From contig NZ_CP068595.1 in assembly GCF_016772475.1 (NCBI RefSeq), positions 6,510,001-6,574,000 of the forward strand: a DNA stretch of 64,000 bases. Direction: 5' to 3'. Numbering within the stretch: position 1 is the first letter of the stretch; each line of letters opens with the position of its first letter. Under the pieces are notes generated by a model. The model did not search any database and had not been told where the DNA came from. It saw only the letters and a list, made by a program, of their open reading frames with translations. Shown here in pieces: positions 37,692-47,315 of this stretch. This DNA is from Paenibacillus sonchi. Lineage in GTDB: Bacteria; Bacillota; Bacilli; Paenibacillales; Paenibacillaceae. The position numbers and the translations under genes were made by a program.

Positions 37692-39297
37692 AGTAGTCCT
37701 CGTGGAAGACGAGATTCCGGCAAGAACCGTATTCCGCCATTTCATTGAAGAGCGGGGCGACCTGTTCACCCTTGTCGGCGAAGCGGAAGACGGGCAGGAC
37801 GGACTGGAGCTGTTCCTGGAGCATAAACCGGAGTTAATCGTAACCGATATCACGATGCCGGGAATGAACGGGCTGGAGATGCTCCGTGAAATTGAAAAAA
37901 GCGGGGAACGCCCGCCGCAAATCATCATTCTTACCTGTCATCAGGATTTCCATTACGCCCAGCAGGCCATTCATCTGAAAGCTGCCTCCTACCTGATCAA
38001 GGATGACTGCCTTTCTGATCCCGGACTGTTGACCAGGACGATGGAGCAGCTGGCTTCCCAGGTTCATTCGATTGATGAAACGCGGGAAAAGCAGTTCCAG
38101 TTGGAACAGCAGGTCCGGCTGAGCGAAGTTGAGATTGAGCAGAGCCTGTTTCTGGACATGCTGCTGAATCCCGCAGCCGAAGCCAAATGGCTGCGCACGC
38201 TGGAGGAATCGCAGCTCCCGCTTAAGGAAGGCCGGTTCAAGGTGCTGCTGCTGGAGCTGGACCGGGGCTCCCTGCGCTTCCCGATCGGCCAGATCGAGGA
38301 ACTGAAGCTGTGGCAGTTCGCCGGCGTCAACGTGCTGAAAGAGCTGCTGGGCAGCATAGGCGCACACAAGGTGATCGCACTCGACAAAGGGCGTTTCCTG
38401 GCCGTCTATACCGATGCCCTGAAGCTGGAGCGCCCGGGATTTCTAGGGCAGGTGCTGGAGTCCTTTGCCGCGAATCTCAAAATGAAATGCTTCGCCCTTC
38501 AGTGCAGATTCGAGCAAGGACTGCAGGGACGGCCGGAGGCGCTCAAACGTTTAGCCTCTGCCCCCTACCCTTTCTTTTACCGCTCCGATGAGAGCATTGC
38601 CATCGAGGAATGGGAACAGTTGGCTTTCTTTCAGCGCATCCCGGAACCGGTGAGCCGGTTCTGGAGCAAGGTGCTCAAGAAGGCGCTGCTGGAGCCGCAT
38701 CTGAGCGCTGCCGCGCTGGAGCAGGAACGCAGCTCTTTATTCCGCCAGGCCATAGAGCATGGCTGGGAACCGGAGCAGATTAAGTCTCTGTACCTGAGAG
38801 TTTTTCTGGACATGAGCCATACCGTCACCGGAGCCGAAGGGGGTGCGGAGCTGGAAGCGGCCCTGCGCAAAAAGCTGGAGCTGTGCCAAACCTTTGGCTC
38901 CGTACACGACACGACTTGCGCCTACTTCCACAAGCTTCAACAGCTGCAGGAGGGCGGCAAAAAAATTGACTCCTCCATTTCAAGGATTATCCAGCACATG
39001 CGGGAAGATCTCAGCTATCCTTACAGGCTGGAGGAACTGGCCGCTTCAATTAATTACAGCGTCCCCTATTTCAGTTCCATGTTCAAAAAAGCCGTTGGCG
39101 AAAGCTTCGTTCAATATCTGACCCGCCTGCGCATTGAGAAGGCGAAGCTGCTGCTGCTCACCACCGATCACAAAACCTTCGAAATTTCCGAATCCATCGG
39201 ATTTGAGAATTACCGGTCTTTTAACCGGATATTCAAAAAAGAGACTGGCGTCTCCCCTTCCGATTACCGCCGGAACGGGGCGGCAACGTCCAGATGA
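37678..39297 (+). CDS. YesN-type response regulator with AraC DNA-binding domain
   Basis: A 539-residue regulator. The receiver at 1-125 has Glu10-Asp11-Glu12, phosphoacceptor Asp57 in V-T-D-I-T-M-P-G-M-N-G and Lys in L-I-K-D-D. A long helical linker spans about 130-430. A C-terminal pair of AraC helix-turn-helix motifs contains Y-S-V-P-Y-F-S-S-M-F-K-K-A-V-G-E-S-F and F-E-N-Y-R-S-F-N-R-I-F-K-K-E-T-G. AAGGAGGAG lies upstream inside the kinase gene. It probably activates the divergent importer-lyase operon. Confidence 0.92.
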   Translation: MNHYKVVLVEDEIPARTVFRHFIEERGDLFTLVGEAEDGQDGLELFLEHKPELIVTDITMPGMNGLEMLREIEKSGERPPQIIILTCHQDFHYAQQAIHLKAASYLIKDDCLSDPGLLTRTMEQLASQVHSIDETREKQFQLEQQVRLSEVEIEQSLFLDMLLNPAAEAKWLRTLEESQLPLKEGRFKVLLLELDRGSLRFPIGQIEELKLWQFAGVNVLKELLGSIGAHKVIALDKGRFLAVYTDALKLERPGFLGQVLESFAANLKMKCFALQCRFEQGLQGRPEALKRLASAPYPFFYRSDESIAIEEWEQLAFFQRIPEPVSRFWSKVLKKALLEPHLSAAALEQERSSLFRQAIEHGWEPEQIKSLYLRVFLDMSHTVTGAEGGAELEAALRKKLELCQTFGSVHDTTCAYFHKLQQLQEGGKKIDSSISRIIQHMREDLSYPYRLEELAASINYSVPYFSSMFKKAVGESFVQYLTRLRIEKAKLLLLTTDHKTFEISESIGFENYRSFNRIFKKETGVSPSDYRRNGAATSR

Positions 39298-39359
39298 ATC
39301 AAGCCGGGGCGGGCGCGCTTCGGCTTGGATGATATTAACTTTATGCGAGGTGAATCGGG

Positions 39360-40265
39360 TTGCACCAGTTCATGATTGGGCAATACGGGGGATATGACTT
39401 CCACAAATATCACCGGGATTTCAAGGCTGCCTTCTACGGCATTGAAGCCTGCTCCTTCCCGGGAGATGAAGACTGCCGCCATTTAATGGAGGAATCAAAA
39501 AGTAAAGGCTTTCGTGTAGGCGTTCATTTTCCGTTCCGGGCGAACGGTTCAGCCATAAGGGATGCTCTGTTCCTCTCTTCTGACCCGGACGAACGCGAGG
39601 CTGCCTTTGAGCAGATTCGGACTGAGCTTGAATATTTAACCGTGCTGAAGCCGGAATATATATTGTTTCATTATCCGAAGCCGGTCATTCTGGATGACCG
39701 CGTAGACTGGAAGCTGTGGAGGTTCGGGGACCGCCGCGAATACATATTTGAAAGTGAGTGCACCTTAAGCGGGCTGATTGAACGCAGTGAATCCTTGTTT
39801 GAGTGGCTGGACCTCAGGAGCAGGGAATATCATTTTACACCTATTCTTGAATTCGATGCCTTGAACCGTTATGTTTACGAACATGATTTTTTTGAAAAGC
39901 TGCTGCTGAAGTACCCGCAGATTCAATTGTGCCTGGATACCGCCAGACTGCATCTGCAGGACAAGCTTGATCCCCGGTTTGACGCGAAAGCTGTCTTACG
40001 GAAATATGCCAAATATGCCGGGCTGATCCATCTCTCCACGGCTCAAGTCAATCCAACGGTCCAGAACTCCCATTATCCGGTGCTGCCGGAGCTTAGTGTG
40101 CAGGACGGCTGGGCACCTATTGCCGAGTATTTGCAGATCATCCGCGGGGAAAACAGCCGGGTAAAAATCATGTTCGAGCACCGCTCCGACCTGATCACTG
40201 AGGATCAATTGCAGCAGTGTTATGAATGGGTTGACGGCATACTCAAAGGTTCTGTATATTTCTAA
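39360..40265 (+). CDS. TIM-barrel sugar phosphate isomerase/epimerase-like protein
   Basis: A 301-residue protein of the AP-endonuclease-2/xylose-isomerase-like TIM-barrel family. Metal-binding candidates are His in V-G-V-H-F-P-F, Glu in I-L-E-F-D-A, Asp in C-L-D-T-A-R-L, His in G-L-I-H-L-S and Glu in I-M-F-E-H-R. Members isomerise or epimerise sugars or act on related polyols. TTG start at 39360 with GAGGTGA about eight bases upstream; an ATG at 39372 has no site. It follows the YesN gene by 62 bases and may process the sugar released by the lyase. Confidence 0.7.
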   Translation: MHQFMIGQYGGYDFHKYHRDFKAAFYGIEACSFPGDEDCRHLMEESKSKGFRVGVHFPFRANGSAIRDALFLSSDPDEREAAFEQIRTELEYLTVLKPEYILFHYPKPVILDDRVDWKLWRFGDRREYIFESECTLSGLIERSESLFEWLDLRSREYHFTPILEFDALNRYVYEHDFFEKLLLKYPQIQLCLDTARLHLQDKLDPRFDAKAVLRKYAKYAGLIHLSTAQVNPTVQNSHYPVLPELSVQDGWAPIAEYLQIIRGENSRVKIMFEHRSDLITEDQLQQCYEWVDGILKGSVYF

Positions 40266-40338
40266 ATGGACAGGCACATGATACAATGTGGAAATCAAGC
40301 GCTTGCCTTACATTAACAATCTAAGAGGAGTGAAGGCT

Positions 40339-40772
40339 GTGGCAATTAATGTGTATTTCAATTTTAATGGGAATGCCCGTGAAGCTGTGGAGTTTTATGC
40401 CGAAGTATTTGGAACAGAAGCCCCACGGATTATGACCTTTGGAGAAGCACCCCAGACCCTTCCCACCCTCTTCCGGAGGAGGCCAAACATCTGGTGATGC
40501 ACGCCATGCTGTTTATTGACGGCAGTCCCGTGATGTTCTCGGATGTTTTCCCTGGCATGCCTTATGTGGAAGGGAACAACGTCAACCTTACTCTGACCAA
40601 TGACGATGCCGGCAAAATCAAGGACTGGTTCAACAAGCTAAAAGAAGGCGGTAATGTCATCATGGAGCTGCAGGAAACCTTTTGGAGCAAATGCTACGGC
40701 AGCCTTAAGGACAAATTCGGGATCATCTGGCAGCTGAGTCATGATAACGGCCAGGGCGCCGGCAACGCTTAA
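40339..40772 (+). CDS. VOC-family protein, PhnB-like (frame broken)
   Basis: About 144 residues with the glyoxalase/VOC beta-alpha-beta layout: Y-F-N-F-N-G-N-A-R-E-A-V-E-F-Y-A-E-V-F-G-T-E at the start, H-A-M-L-F-I-D-G-S-P-V-M-F-S-D in the middle, and F-W-S-K-C-Y-G-S-L-K-D-K-F-G-I-I-W-Q-L at the end. This is the PhnB/YjdN type, whose molecular role is unclear despite the phn name. GTG start at 40339 with AGAGGAG eight bases upstream. One base is missing at about 40455: A-P-Q should continue D-P-S-H-P-L-P-E-E-A-K-H-L-V. Followed by a strong terminator. Confidence 0.82.
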
Positions 40773-40798
40773 GCTCTATTCTTCATTCTACTAAGGTC

Positions 40799-40844
40799 AG
40801 GATATAGCTCTCTGGGCAATTCCAGGGATGCTGTATCCTTTTTT
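40799..40844 (+). terminator. Intrinsic terminator of the VOC gene
   Basis: Stem AGGATATAGC against GCTGTATCCT, with an inner GGGCAATTCC section, directly followed by T6 (40839-40844). Confidence 0.88.
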
Positions 40845-40888
40845 AATGGCTTCTAAAGTGTACTTAGAAAGAGGAAAACATCCGATTA

Positions 40889-43800
40889 ATGTGGAATAAA
40901 AAATTTATGATGAAGAAGCCCTTTACTTTTTTTCTGAAAAATATGGTCATTGTCCTGCTGTATCTGGCCGTCCTGTCGGCGATACGCTACCTGTGGTTCA
41001 CCACGTATGTTGCTCCGGATCATCCGCAGGCGGTTCAGGGCGTGCTGGATTTGCGCAGCTTCCAAATCGGGGACTCCCGTTCCATTCCGCTGGATGGGGA
41101 GTGGGAATTTTACCCGGACGAATTACTAACGCACAAGGACTTCCCGCAGCCTGACACCAGGCGGCATTATGCCATGGTTCCAGGGGACTGGAGAAACGGT
41201 TTTCCGGAAGAAGGGCATGCTTCCTTTGGTACCGGCACCTACAAACTGCGGATTCTGACCGGCACACCTCTGGATGAGCCTTACGGCTTCTGGATTCAGC
41301 GCATTCAGGCAGCTTCGGAGATTGAGATTAACGGGCAGAAGGAGCCCTCTGTAGGCCGGCTAGCCGAAAGCAAGGAAGATTATATACCCGATGCCCCTTC
41401 TTACACTGCTACTTATATTGCCGGAGATCACCGGGAGATTGAGCTGCTCGTCCGTGTCTCCAATTTCGACCATCCCCAGAAAGGGGGCATCGTCCGTTCC
41501 ATCCGCTTCGGTACACAGGCTGCGATAGACACCGAGCGCTGGTATTCCATTGGCTTTCAACTGGTCGCATTCATTATTCTGCTGCTGCACGCTTTGTATG
41601 CAGGGATCTTATATTGCTTTAACCGGCAAAATGTCTTTTTACTTTTTTTCCTGCTTCTGGTCGCAGTCGGCATTTCCATTATCTCGGATAATGATATTCT
41701 GCTGAGGCTCTGGCTGCCGATTAATTATACCTGGCTGTTGAAAATCAAGCTTTTGTCTTATATGTGGCTGTCTTATTTTATGCTGCAGCTGTCACAAAGC
41801 TTCTCTGGAAGACGAAGACCCCATACCGGAATTCTTTTCAAAAGTTATGCTGCGGTGCTGGGTCTATATTCGGCTTTTATTGTGGTTATGCCTGCAGAAA
41901 TCATTTTTCACACGATTCTCTTGTTCAGTATTTTGTATCTGCTCCCGGTGGCCGGCGTAGTCTGGAAGATTGTGCAGATGGTGCTGGGGAAACAAGAGGA
42001 CGCCGTATTTCTGCTGTTTGCCGCGGTCGCCATCCTGTCCAGTGTGCTTTGGGGTGTTGTTGAATCCAGGGGAAATACCAGCAACTTCTTTTATCCCGTT
42101 GATATTATTGCGGCAATCATCGGTTTCTCCGCCTATTGGTTCAAGCGTTATTTCCGGAATTCGGAAGAAAACATCAAGCTGAACCGGCAGCTGCAGGAAA
42201 ATGACCGTCTAAAAGACCAATTCCTGGCGAATACTTCACATGAGCTGAGAACACCGCTTCACGGCATTATCAGTATTGCCCAGACTGTCGCCGCCAAGGA
42301 ACATTCGGTGATGGACCCAAAAAGTGTCCAGGACATGGATCTGCTCCTGACCATCAGCCGCCGGATGTCACATCTGCTCAACGACCTTCTGGATGTAACC
42401 CGGCTTCAGGATAAACAAATTGAACTGCAGCGGGAGCCGCTGTCTATCCAGTCGCTGGTCTCCGGCGTGATTGATATGTTCGAATTTATGACAGAGGGCC
42501 GGGCACTCACATTAAAAAACAACATTGCTGACTCTCTTCCCCCAGTGTTCGCAGACGAGAAGCGTCTGGTCCAGATTCTATTCAATCTGCTGCACAATGC
42601 AGTCAAATATACGATTGAAGGCAGTATAGCTGTATCTGCTGAAACGCAGGGCAAGCAAATGCTCATTCATGTTGCCGATACAGGAGCCGGTATGGATGAG
42701 GAGACACTCAGCCGTATATTCAAGCGCTATGAACAAGGGCAGCAGGGGATTAATGATGGCGGCGGAATCGGCCTCGGGCTGAGCATCTGTAAACAGCTCG
42801 TTGAGCTTCATCATGGAACCCTGACGGTCCGTTCACAACCAGGTCAAGGCTCGGAGTTCACCTTCACTCTCCCCTTGGCAAAGGGAACAGACCAGCCTGC
42901 TTCCGCGCTCTCCGGCCAAGAAATGCCGAAGAATACGGAGCCGCTCAGACCTTCCGTTCCGGCGCACAGCCCTCTCGCGGACTTGTCTACGATCTGGAGT
43001 GCTGCGCATACCGGAGAATCAGAAGGGGCTGGCCGCCGGATCCATATTCTGGCCGTGGATGATGATTCCGTTAACCTCAAGGTACTGGCCAGTATTCTCT
43101 CTTCAGAGAATTACAATATCAGGACCGCGCTGGGCGCTCATGAAGCCTTGAACCTGCTGGGAACCGAGCAATGGGATCTTCTGATCGCCGACGTGATGAT
43201 GCCGCACATCTCCGGCTATGAGCTGACGCGAATCGTTCGTGAGCGTTTTTCATTATCGGAGCTGCCCATTCTGCTGCTGACGGCCCGCACACGGCCTGAG
43301 GACATTTATACCGGATTTCTGTCCGGTGCGAACGATTATCTGGTCAAACCGGTTGACGGGCTGGAGCTGAAATACAGAGTCCGGTCGCTGACGGGGCTGA
43401 AGCAATCCATTGATGAGATGCTGCGCATGGAAGCCGCCTATCTCCAGGCGCAGATTCAGCCGCATTTTTTGTTCAACACTTTAAATTCAATTATGGCTTT
43501 AAGCGAAATCGATACTGCCAAAATGCGTGATCTCAGCGAGGCGTTCTCCTCCTATTTGCGGATCAGCTTCGATTATATGAACTCGCATCAGCGGGTTGCG
43601 CTCTCCCATGAACTGGAACTGGTCCGGGCTTATGTGTATATTGAGCAAGCCCGGTTCGAAGAAAGGCTGGCCGTCGAATGGGACATTGAGGACGGGATTA
43701 ACACTTCACTTCCGCCGCTCACGCTGCAGCCTCTGGTTGAGAACGCGGTCAGACACGGTCTGCTGAGCCGCTCGCGCGGCGGCCTGCTGACCATCCGCAT

Positions 43801-44029
43801 TCGCAGCAGCGGAGGCTTCACTTCTTTCGAGGTCAGGGACAACGGGAAAGGCATGACGCAGGAACAGGTCAGCCACCTCCTGGACAATTCCCGCAAATTC
43901 AGCAGGGGGATCGGCCTGCTCAATACCAACCGCCGTCTGACCCAATTGTATGGCCGCGGACTGTCTATTCAGAGTGAGCCGGGACAAGGAACCTCTGTCT
44001 CTTTTACGATACCGGAGCCGGGTAAATAG
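40889..44029 (+). CDS. 7TM hybrid histidine kinase with a second, LytS-type kinase at the C terminus
   Basis: 1046 residues. In order: TM near 15-35; an extracellular jelly-roll-like region (about 50-215, L-D-G-E-W-E-F-Y-P-D); seven membrane helices (about 225-425, 7TMR-DISM type); HisKA with N-T-S-H-E-L-R-T-P-L (His451); HATPase (G-G-G-I-G-L-G-L-S-I); a receiver (Asp768 in I-A-D-V-M-M-P, V-K-P-V-D); and a second kinase core Q-I-Q-P-H-F-L-F-N-T-L-N (His859) with its own HATPase (V-E-N-A-V-R-H-G, D-N-G-K-G-M, G-I-G-L-L-N-T-N). Two different kinase types in one chain, with a receiver between them, suggests internal relay and then output through the second kinase. The ribosome binding site is distant (AAGAGGAAA, 11-13 bases), so the start is slightly uncertain. 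No output regulator is adjacent. Confidence 0.9.
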   Translation: MWNKKFMMKKPFTFFLKNMVIVLLYLAVLSAIRYLWFTTYVAPDHPQAVQGVLDLRSFQIGDSRSIPLDGEWEFYPDELLTHKDFPQPDTRRHYAMVPGDWRNGFPEEGHASFGTGTYKLRILTGTPLDEPYGFWIQRIQAASEIEINGQKEPSVGRLAESKEDYIPDAPSYTATYIAGDHREIELLVRVSNFDHPQKGGIVRSIRFGTQAAIDTERWYSIGFQLVAFIILLLHALYAGILYCFNRQNVFLLFFLLLVAVGISIISDNDILLRLWLPINYTWLLKIKLLSYMWLSYFMLQLSQSFSGRRRPHTGILFKSYAAVLGLYSAFIVVMPAEIIFHTILLFSILYLLPVAGVVWKIVQMVLGKQEDAVFLLFAAVAILSSVLWGVVESRGNTSNFFYPVDIIAAIIGFSAYWFKRYFRNSEENIKLNRQLQENDRLKDQFLANTSHELRTPLHGIISIAQTVAAKEHSVMDPKSVQDMDLLLTISRRMSHLLNDLLDVTRLQDKQIELQREPLSIQSLVSGVIDMFEFMTEGRALTLKNNIADSLPPVFADEKRLVQILFNLLHNAVKYTIEGSIAVSAETQGKQMLIHVADTGAGMDEETLSRIFKRYEQGQQGINDGGGIGLGLSICKQLVELHHGTLTVRSQPGQGSEFTFTLPLAKGTDQPASALSGQEMPKNTEPLRPSVPAHSPLADLSTIWSAAHTGESEGAGRRIHILAVDDDSVNLKVLASILSSENYNIRTALGAHEALNLLGTEQWDLLIADVMMPHISGYELTRIVRERFSLSELPILLLTARTRPEDIYTGFLSGANDYLVKPVDGLELKYRVRSLTGLKQSIDEMLRMEAAYLQAQIQPHFLFNTLNSIMALSEIDTAKMRDLSEAFSSYLRISFDYMNSHQRVALSHELELVRAYVYIEQARFEERLAVEWDIEDGINTSLPPLTLQPLVENAVRHGLLSRSRGGLLTIRIRSSGGFTSFEVRDNGKGMTQEQVSHLLDNSRKFSRGIGLLNTNRRLTQLYGRGLSIQSEPGQGTSVSFTIPEPGK

Positions 44030-44114
44030 CATTTTTATATGCGTTTACATGCCAATCTGTGTTTTAATAAGGATACCGTTATCGCAAAAATCAGCTGCAA
44101 AGGAGCTAATGCTT

Positions 44115-44519
44115 ATGGAAATATCCGCCTTTTTGCTGCCCAAAGACCAAGTATCGTACATTACCTCTTCGATCTCTATGCTGGAAGCCCTTGAACAACT
44201 GGAGCATCATTATTATTCAGCCATCCCGATTATTAATGAAGAAGGCAAATATGTAGGAACCCTATCCGAAGGTGATTTATTGTGGAAATTTAAGAATACG
44301 GCCGGCCTGAATTTTGAGAATATGCGTGAAGTGACCGTAAGCGAAATTCAGCAGCATGTACACAACGAGAGCGTCGAGATCCACGCCCAGATGGAGGATA
44401 TGCTGACACTGGCGGCTGACCAGAACTTCGTCCCGGTTGTCGATGACAAGGGAATCTTTCTGGGCATTATCCGCCGGAAAGATATCATTGAATATTACAC
44501 CCGGAATATCACCGATTAG
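44115..44519 (+). CDS. CBS-domain pair protein
   Basis: A 134-residue cytosolic protein made of two CBS repeats (L-E-H-H-Y-Y-S-A-I-P-I-I-N-E-E-G-K-Y-V-G-T-L-S-E-G-D-L and N-F-V-P-V-V-D-D-K-G-I-F-L-G-I-I-R-R-K-D-I). Such pairs bind adenine nucleotides or c-di-AMP and act as energy sensors. Start ATG 44115 lies nine bases after AAAGGAG; the ATG at 44109 is too close and longer frames overlap the kinase. It is 85 bases after the hybrid kinase. Confidence 0.82.
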   Translation: MEISAFLLPKDQVSYITSSISMLEALEQLEHHYYSAIPIINEEGKYVGTLSEGDLLWKFKNTAGLNFENMREVTVSEIQQHVHNESVEIHAQMEDMLTLAADQNFVPVVDDKGIFLGIIRRKDIIEYYTRNITD

Positions 44520-44538
44520 TTCGTGTCCGGTCTGCATA

Positions 44539-44583
44539 CAGCAGCGGCTGCGTTGTCCTCCGGAGGACGCGCAGCCGCTGCTG
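44539..44583. terminator. Bidirectional hairpin between convergent CBS and STAS genes
   Basis: CAGCAGCGGCTGCG with CGCAGCCGCTGCTG (14 bp perfect), plus an inner TCCTCCGGAGGA dyad. No clear T run, but very stable and centred between two convergent stops. Confidence 0.7.
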
Positions 44584-44597
44584 TTGCAGGTATGCTT

Positions 44598-44885
44598 TTA
44601 TAAAATTTCAAACACATGGGTCAATCTGGTTAACTCGAAAATCTTCAGCACATTGGCATTCAGTGCCTTAAGCTTAATGGTGCCGCCATTCTCCACGCAT
44701 TTCTTGTAAGAGCTGACAATCACGCCAAGCCCGGTGCTGTCGATAAAGGCGCAGCCGCCAAAATCAAGCACAAAGCTGGAGAACCCCCCGTCAATATGCC
44801 CCCTGATCTTTTCTCTGAATTCACTGGCCTCTTCCACGGAGAACATCTCCGGCATGTCAATTACAATCTCACTCAACCTGCTCAC
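44598..44885 (-). CDS. STAS-domain anti-anti-sigma factor
   Basis: A 95-residue SpoIIAA/RsbV-like protein. The phosphorylatable serine is Ser50 in [10 protein letters not shown]. Unphosphorylated, it binds the RsbW-like kinase at 46908 and frees that kinase's target; the PP2C phosphatase at 47316 would dephosphorylate it. The start is uncertain: GTG 44885 overlaps the MCP gene by 17 bases and abuts a GGGG stretch, while TTG 44876 has better spacing. Last gene of the operon. Confidence 0.88.
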   Translation of the reverse strand: MSRLSEIVIDMPEMFSVEEASEFREKIRGHIDGGFSSFVLDFGGCAFIDSTGLGVIVSSYKKCVENGGTIKLKALNANVLKIFELTRLTHVFEIL

Positions 44886-46886
44886 CCCTGATTATAAATT
44901 TCTCTACGAGAATCTCCAGTTCATTCGCCATGGCGCTTACTTCCTGGGCTGATGCTGCAAAGTTTGTAACAGTTGCCGCCTGTTCCTCTGTCGCACTGGA
45001 TACATTCTCGCTATTGATGGCGGCCAGTTCCGAAATGGACCCCATGGAATCAATCAGCTTGATGATCTGGTCGGAGGTTGCCACCTCGTCCTGGGTAATA
45101 TCCAGAATCTCCTTGACACTGCCCGTAATAAGCTCCACGGAATTGATAATATGCACAAAGGCATGATCCGTCTCGGTCACCACGCGTACACCGCCTTCAA
45201 CCGCCTCCGTTGCCCCTCTCATGGAATCTACCGCCTGCGTAATCCGCGAAACCATGTCGCTCACCAGGGCCGAAATTTCCGTCGCCTGCCTGTGGGTTTC
45301 ATCCGACAGCTTCCGCACCTCTTCGGCTACCACACTGAAGCCCCGGCCATGTTCCCCTGCCCGTGCCGCTTCAATCGCCGCATTGAGTGCCAGCAGATTG
45401 GTTTGCTGGGCAATCGCGTTGATCGTGCCGATGATTGTGGATACCTGGTCCGACAGCTCACTAACGGCCTGCAGCTGCTCTTCCGTCTCCTGCGTGCTGC
45501 TGCTGATGGTGTTCATCGCTTGAACGGTGTCCATCACCTGCGCTCTCCCCGCTGGGCCGCCTGATTGGTGACATCCGCATTGCCGGAAGTAGCCGCCGCC
45601 TTGCTCTGGGCCATCTGGACCAGACTGGAGAGCTGCACCAGCACCTGGGAGGCATTTACAACCGATTGGTTGTTGTTCTCCGCTCCGGCAGCAATTTCCT
45701 GGGTACTGGAGCTGATCTCCTGAATTGATGCGCTGATCTCCTCCGAAGAGGCAGCCATCTCTTCCGACATGGAGGTCAGGGAGACTGAACCTGCCCTTAC
45801 TTTTTCAATGATAGCCTTCTGCTTGTCAATCATCGTATTGAAAGATTCACTCAGCTCCTGGAGCTCGTCTCCCGAGCGGATGGAGGTATGAACGGTCAGA
45901 TTGCCTTCACCGGCACGGGACATGGCTTGTTCCAGCTTGATAATCGGATGCACAATATTCCGCGTAGTGAAGAAATAGGCTACCAGCAAGGCAATCAATA
46001 TGAAGGCTATAACAATGATCAGTGTCATGTTGCGGATTTCCGTTGCCGGGGCCATATAATCCTGCACATTGGCGGTAGTGGCCACTACCCAATTCCCCGC
46101 AGGCTGGAAGGACATATATTTATGTACGCCTTCATAGGTGTAGAAGCCGTCGGAGGCCTTGCCGCTTTTCATGATCTGAACGAGAGCATTCAATTCCTTG
46201 TTGCTGTTGTTGTCCAGCGTCTCCTTCAGAATCTTGCCCTGGTCAGGATGATAGACAATCAGGCCCGTCCGGTCGGTCATGTATCCATATCCGCTGTCAC
46301 CGATCTTGACCTCGGCTACTGGTGATGACAGGGAATTGAACACTACCGTTCCGATCAGCACCCCGGTAATGTGTCCATCGTGCTCCAGCGGCCGGGCGAT
46401 GGCGACAATATGCTGGTTGCTCTCTTTGGAGAAAAGGACTTCACTGACTGCCTCTTTCCCCTGCAGGGCCTGCTGAAAATAATCCTGGTCCCGGACATCT
46501 AAGCCAGGATTCTCCGGGCTGCTGGTAAGCAGCACCTGTCCGCCAGTGCCGGCGATGATTAACGACTCCAGCAGCTTCGCATGATCCTGCTGTATCCCGG
46601 AAATGTAGGTGTGAGCCAGTTTTTTGGCCGCCTCACCGGCAGGGTTGGCGGCAAAGGCTGCCAGAGTATCATTTTTGCTCGCGATGCTAAGATAACTCCC
46701 CACAGCCTCCAGTTCAGAATCCACCGCCTTTGCTGCCGAGGCTGTAGTATCGCGCAGCTCCTCTTCAATGGTCTGCTGCAGTGCGTTAGAGGCCAGATTA
46801 TGGGATATAATGCCTGATATCGCCAACGGCACACTGATAATCAGAAACAGCAGGATGCTTATTTTTACTTTCAAGCTTAATTTCAC
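44869..46886 (-). CDS. Methyl-accepting chemotaxis protein with dCache sensor (frame broken)
   Basis: About 672 residues. TM1 is near 8-28, and a double-Cache extracellular domain spans about 35-280 ([30 protein letters not shown]). TM2 is near 288-308, then HAMP and the MCP signalling domain ([23 protein letters not shown]). dCache domains usually bind amino acids or small organic acids. GTG start 46886 with AAGGAGAG upstream. One base is missing at 45541-45547: Q-R-G-E should run on [10 protein letters not shown]. It lies between the anti-sigma-type kinase and the STAS gene, overlapping the latter, which is unusual. Confidence 0.9.
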
Positions 46887-46907
46887 AGGATTCTCTCCTT
46901 TTTCAGT

Positions 46908-47300
46908 CTACGAGGGACATACACACTTGCTTATGTACATGGTGTTGCGAATCATCTCTGCCTTGTCGGAGAAGCAGCGTATAAGGTACAGGCCTCTCCC
47001 GCCTTCATCCAGCAGTTCATCACCGCTGATCGTTTCCGGGAACACCAGAGACCCTGATCCTTCTCCGGAGTCCTCGACCTGGAGCTCAAGCCGCTTGCCG
47101 CTAAGCAGGTACCGGACAATAATCGGTTTGGTGCAGTCGCTAAGATTACCGTGATAGTAGGCATTGGTGATGGCCTCAATTAGAATCAGCCGAATATCAA
47201 ACGCATAGTCCTCCAGTCCAAGCTCCTGAATAATCCCGTCGATGATTCTCTGCTGCTGCTCCAATCCATAGAGCCGAATTTCCTTTTGAACAGCGTTCAT
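46908..47300 (-). CDS. RsbW/SpoIIAB-like serine kinase (HATPase_c_2)
   Basis: A 130-residue GHKL protein with N-box L-I-L-I-E-A-I-T-N-A-Y-Y-H-G-N, G1 V-E-D-S-G-E-G-S and G2 G-G-R-G-L-Y-L-I-R. In partner switches it phosphorylates a STAS protein and sequesters a sigma factor or another target. Start 47300 is preferred because AAGGAGAG is about five bases upstream; an ATG at 47315 has no site. It is 15 bases after the phosphatase gene. No sigma factor gene is linked, so the target is unknown. Confidence 0.85.
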   Translation of the reverse strand: MNAVQKEIRLYGLEQQQRIIDGIIQELGLEDYAFDIRLILIEAITNAYYHGNLSDCTKPIIVRYLLSGKRLELQVEDSGEGSGSLVFPETISGDELLDEGGRGLYLIRCFSDKAEMIRNTMYISKCVCPS

Positions 47301-47315
47301 AATACTCTCCTTCAT

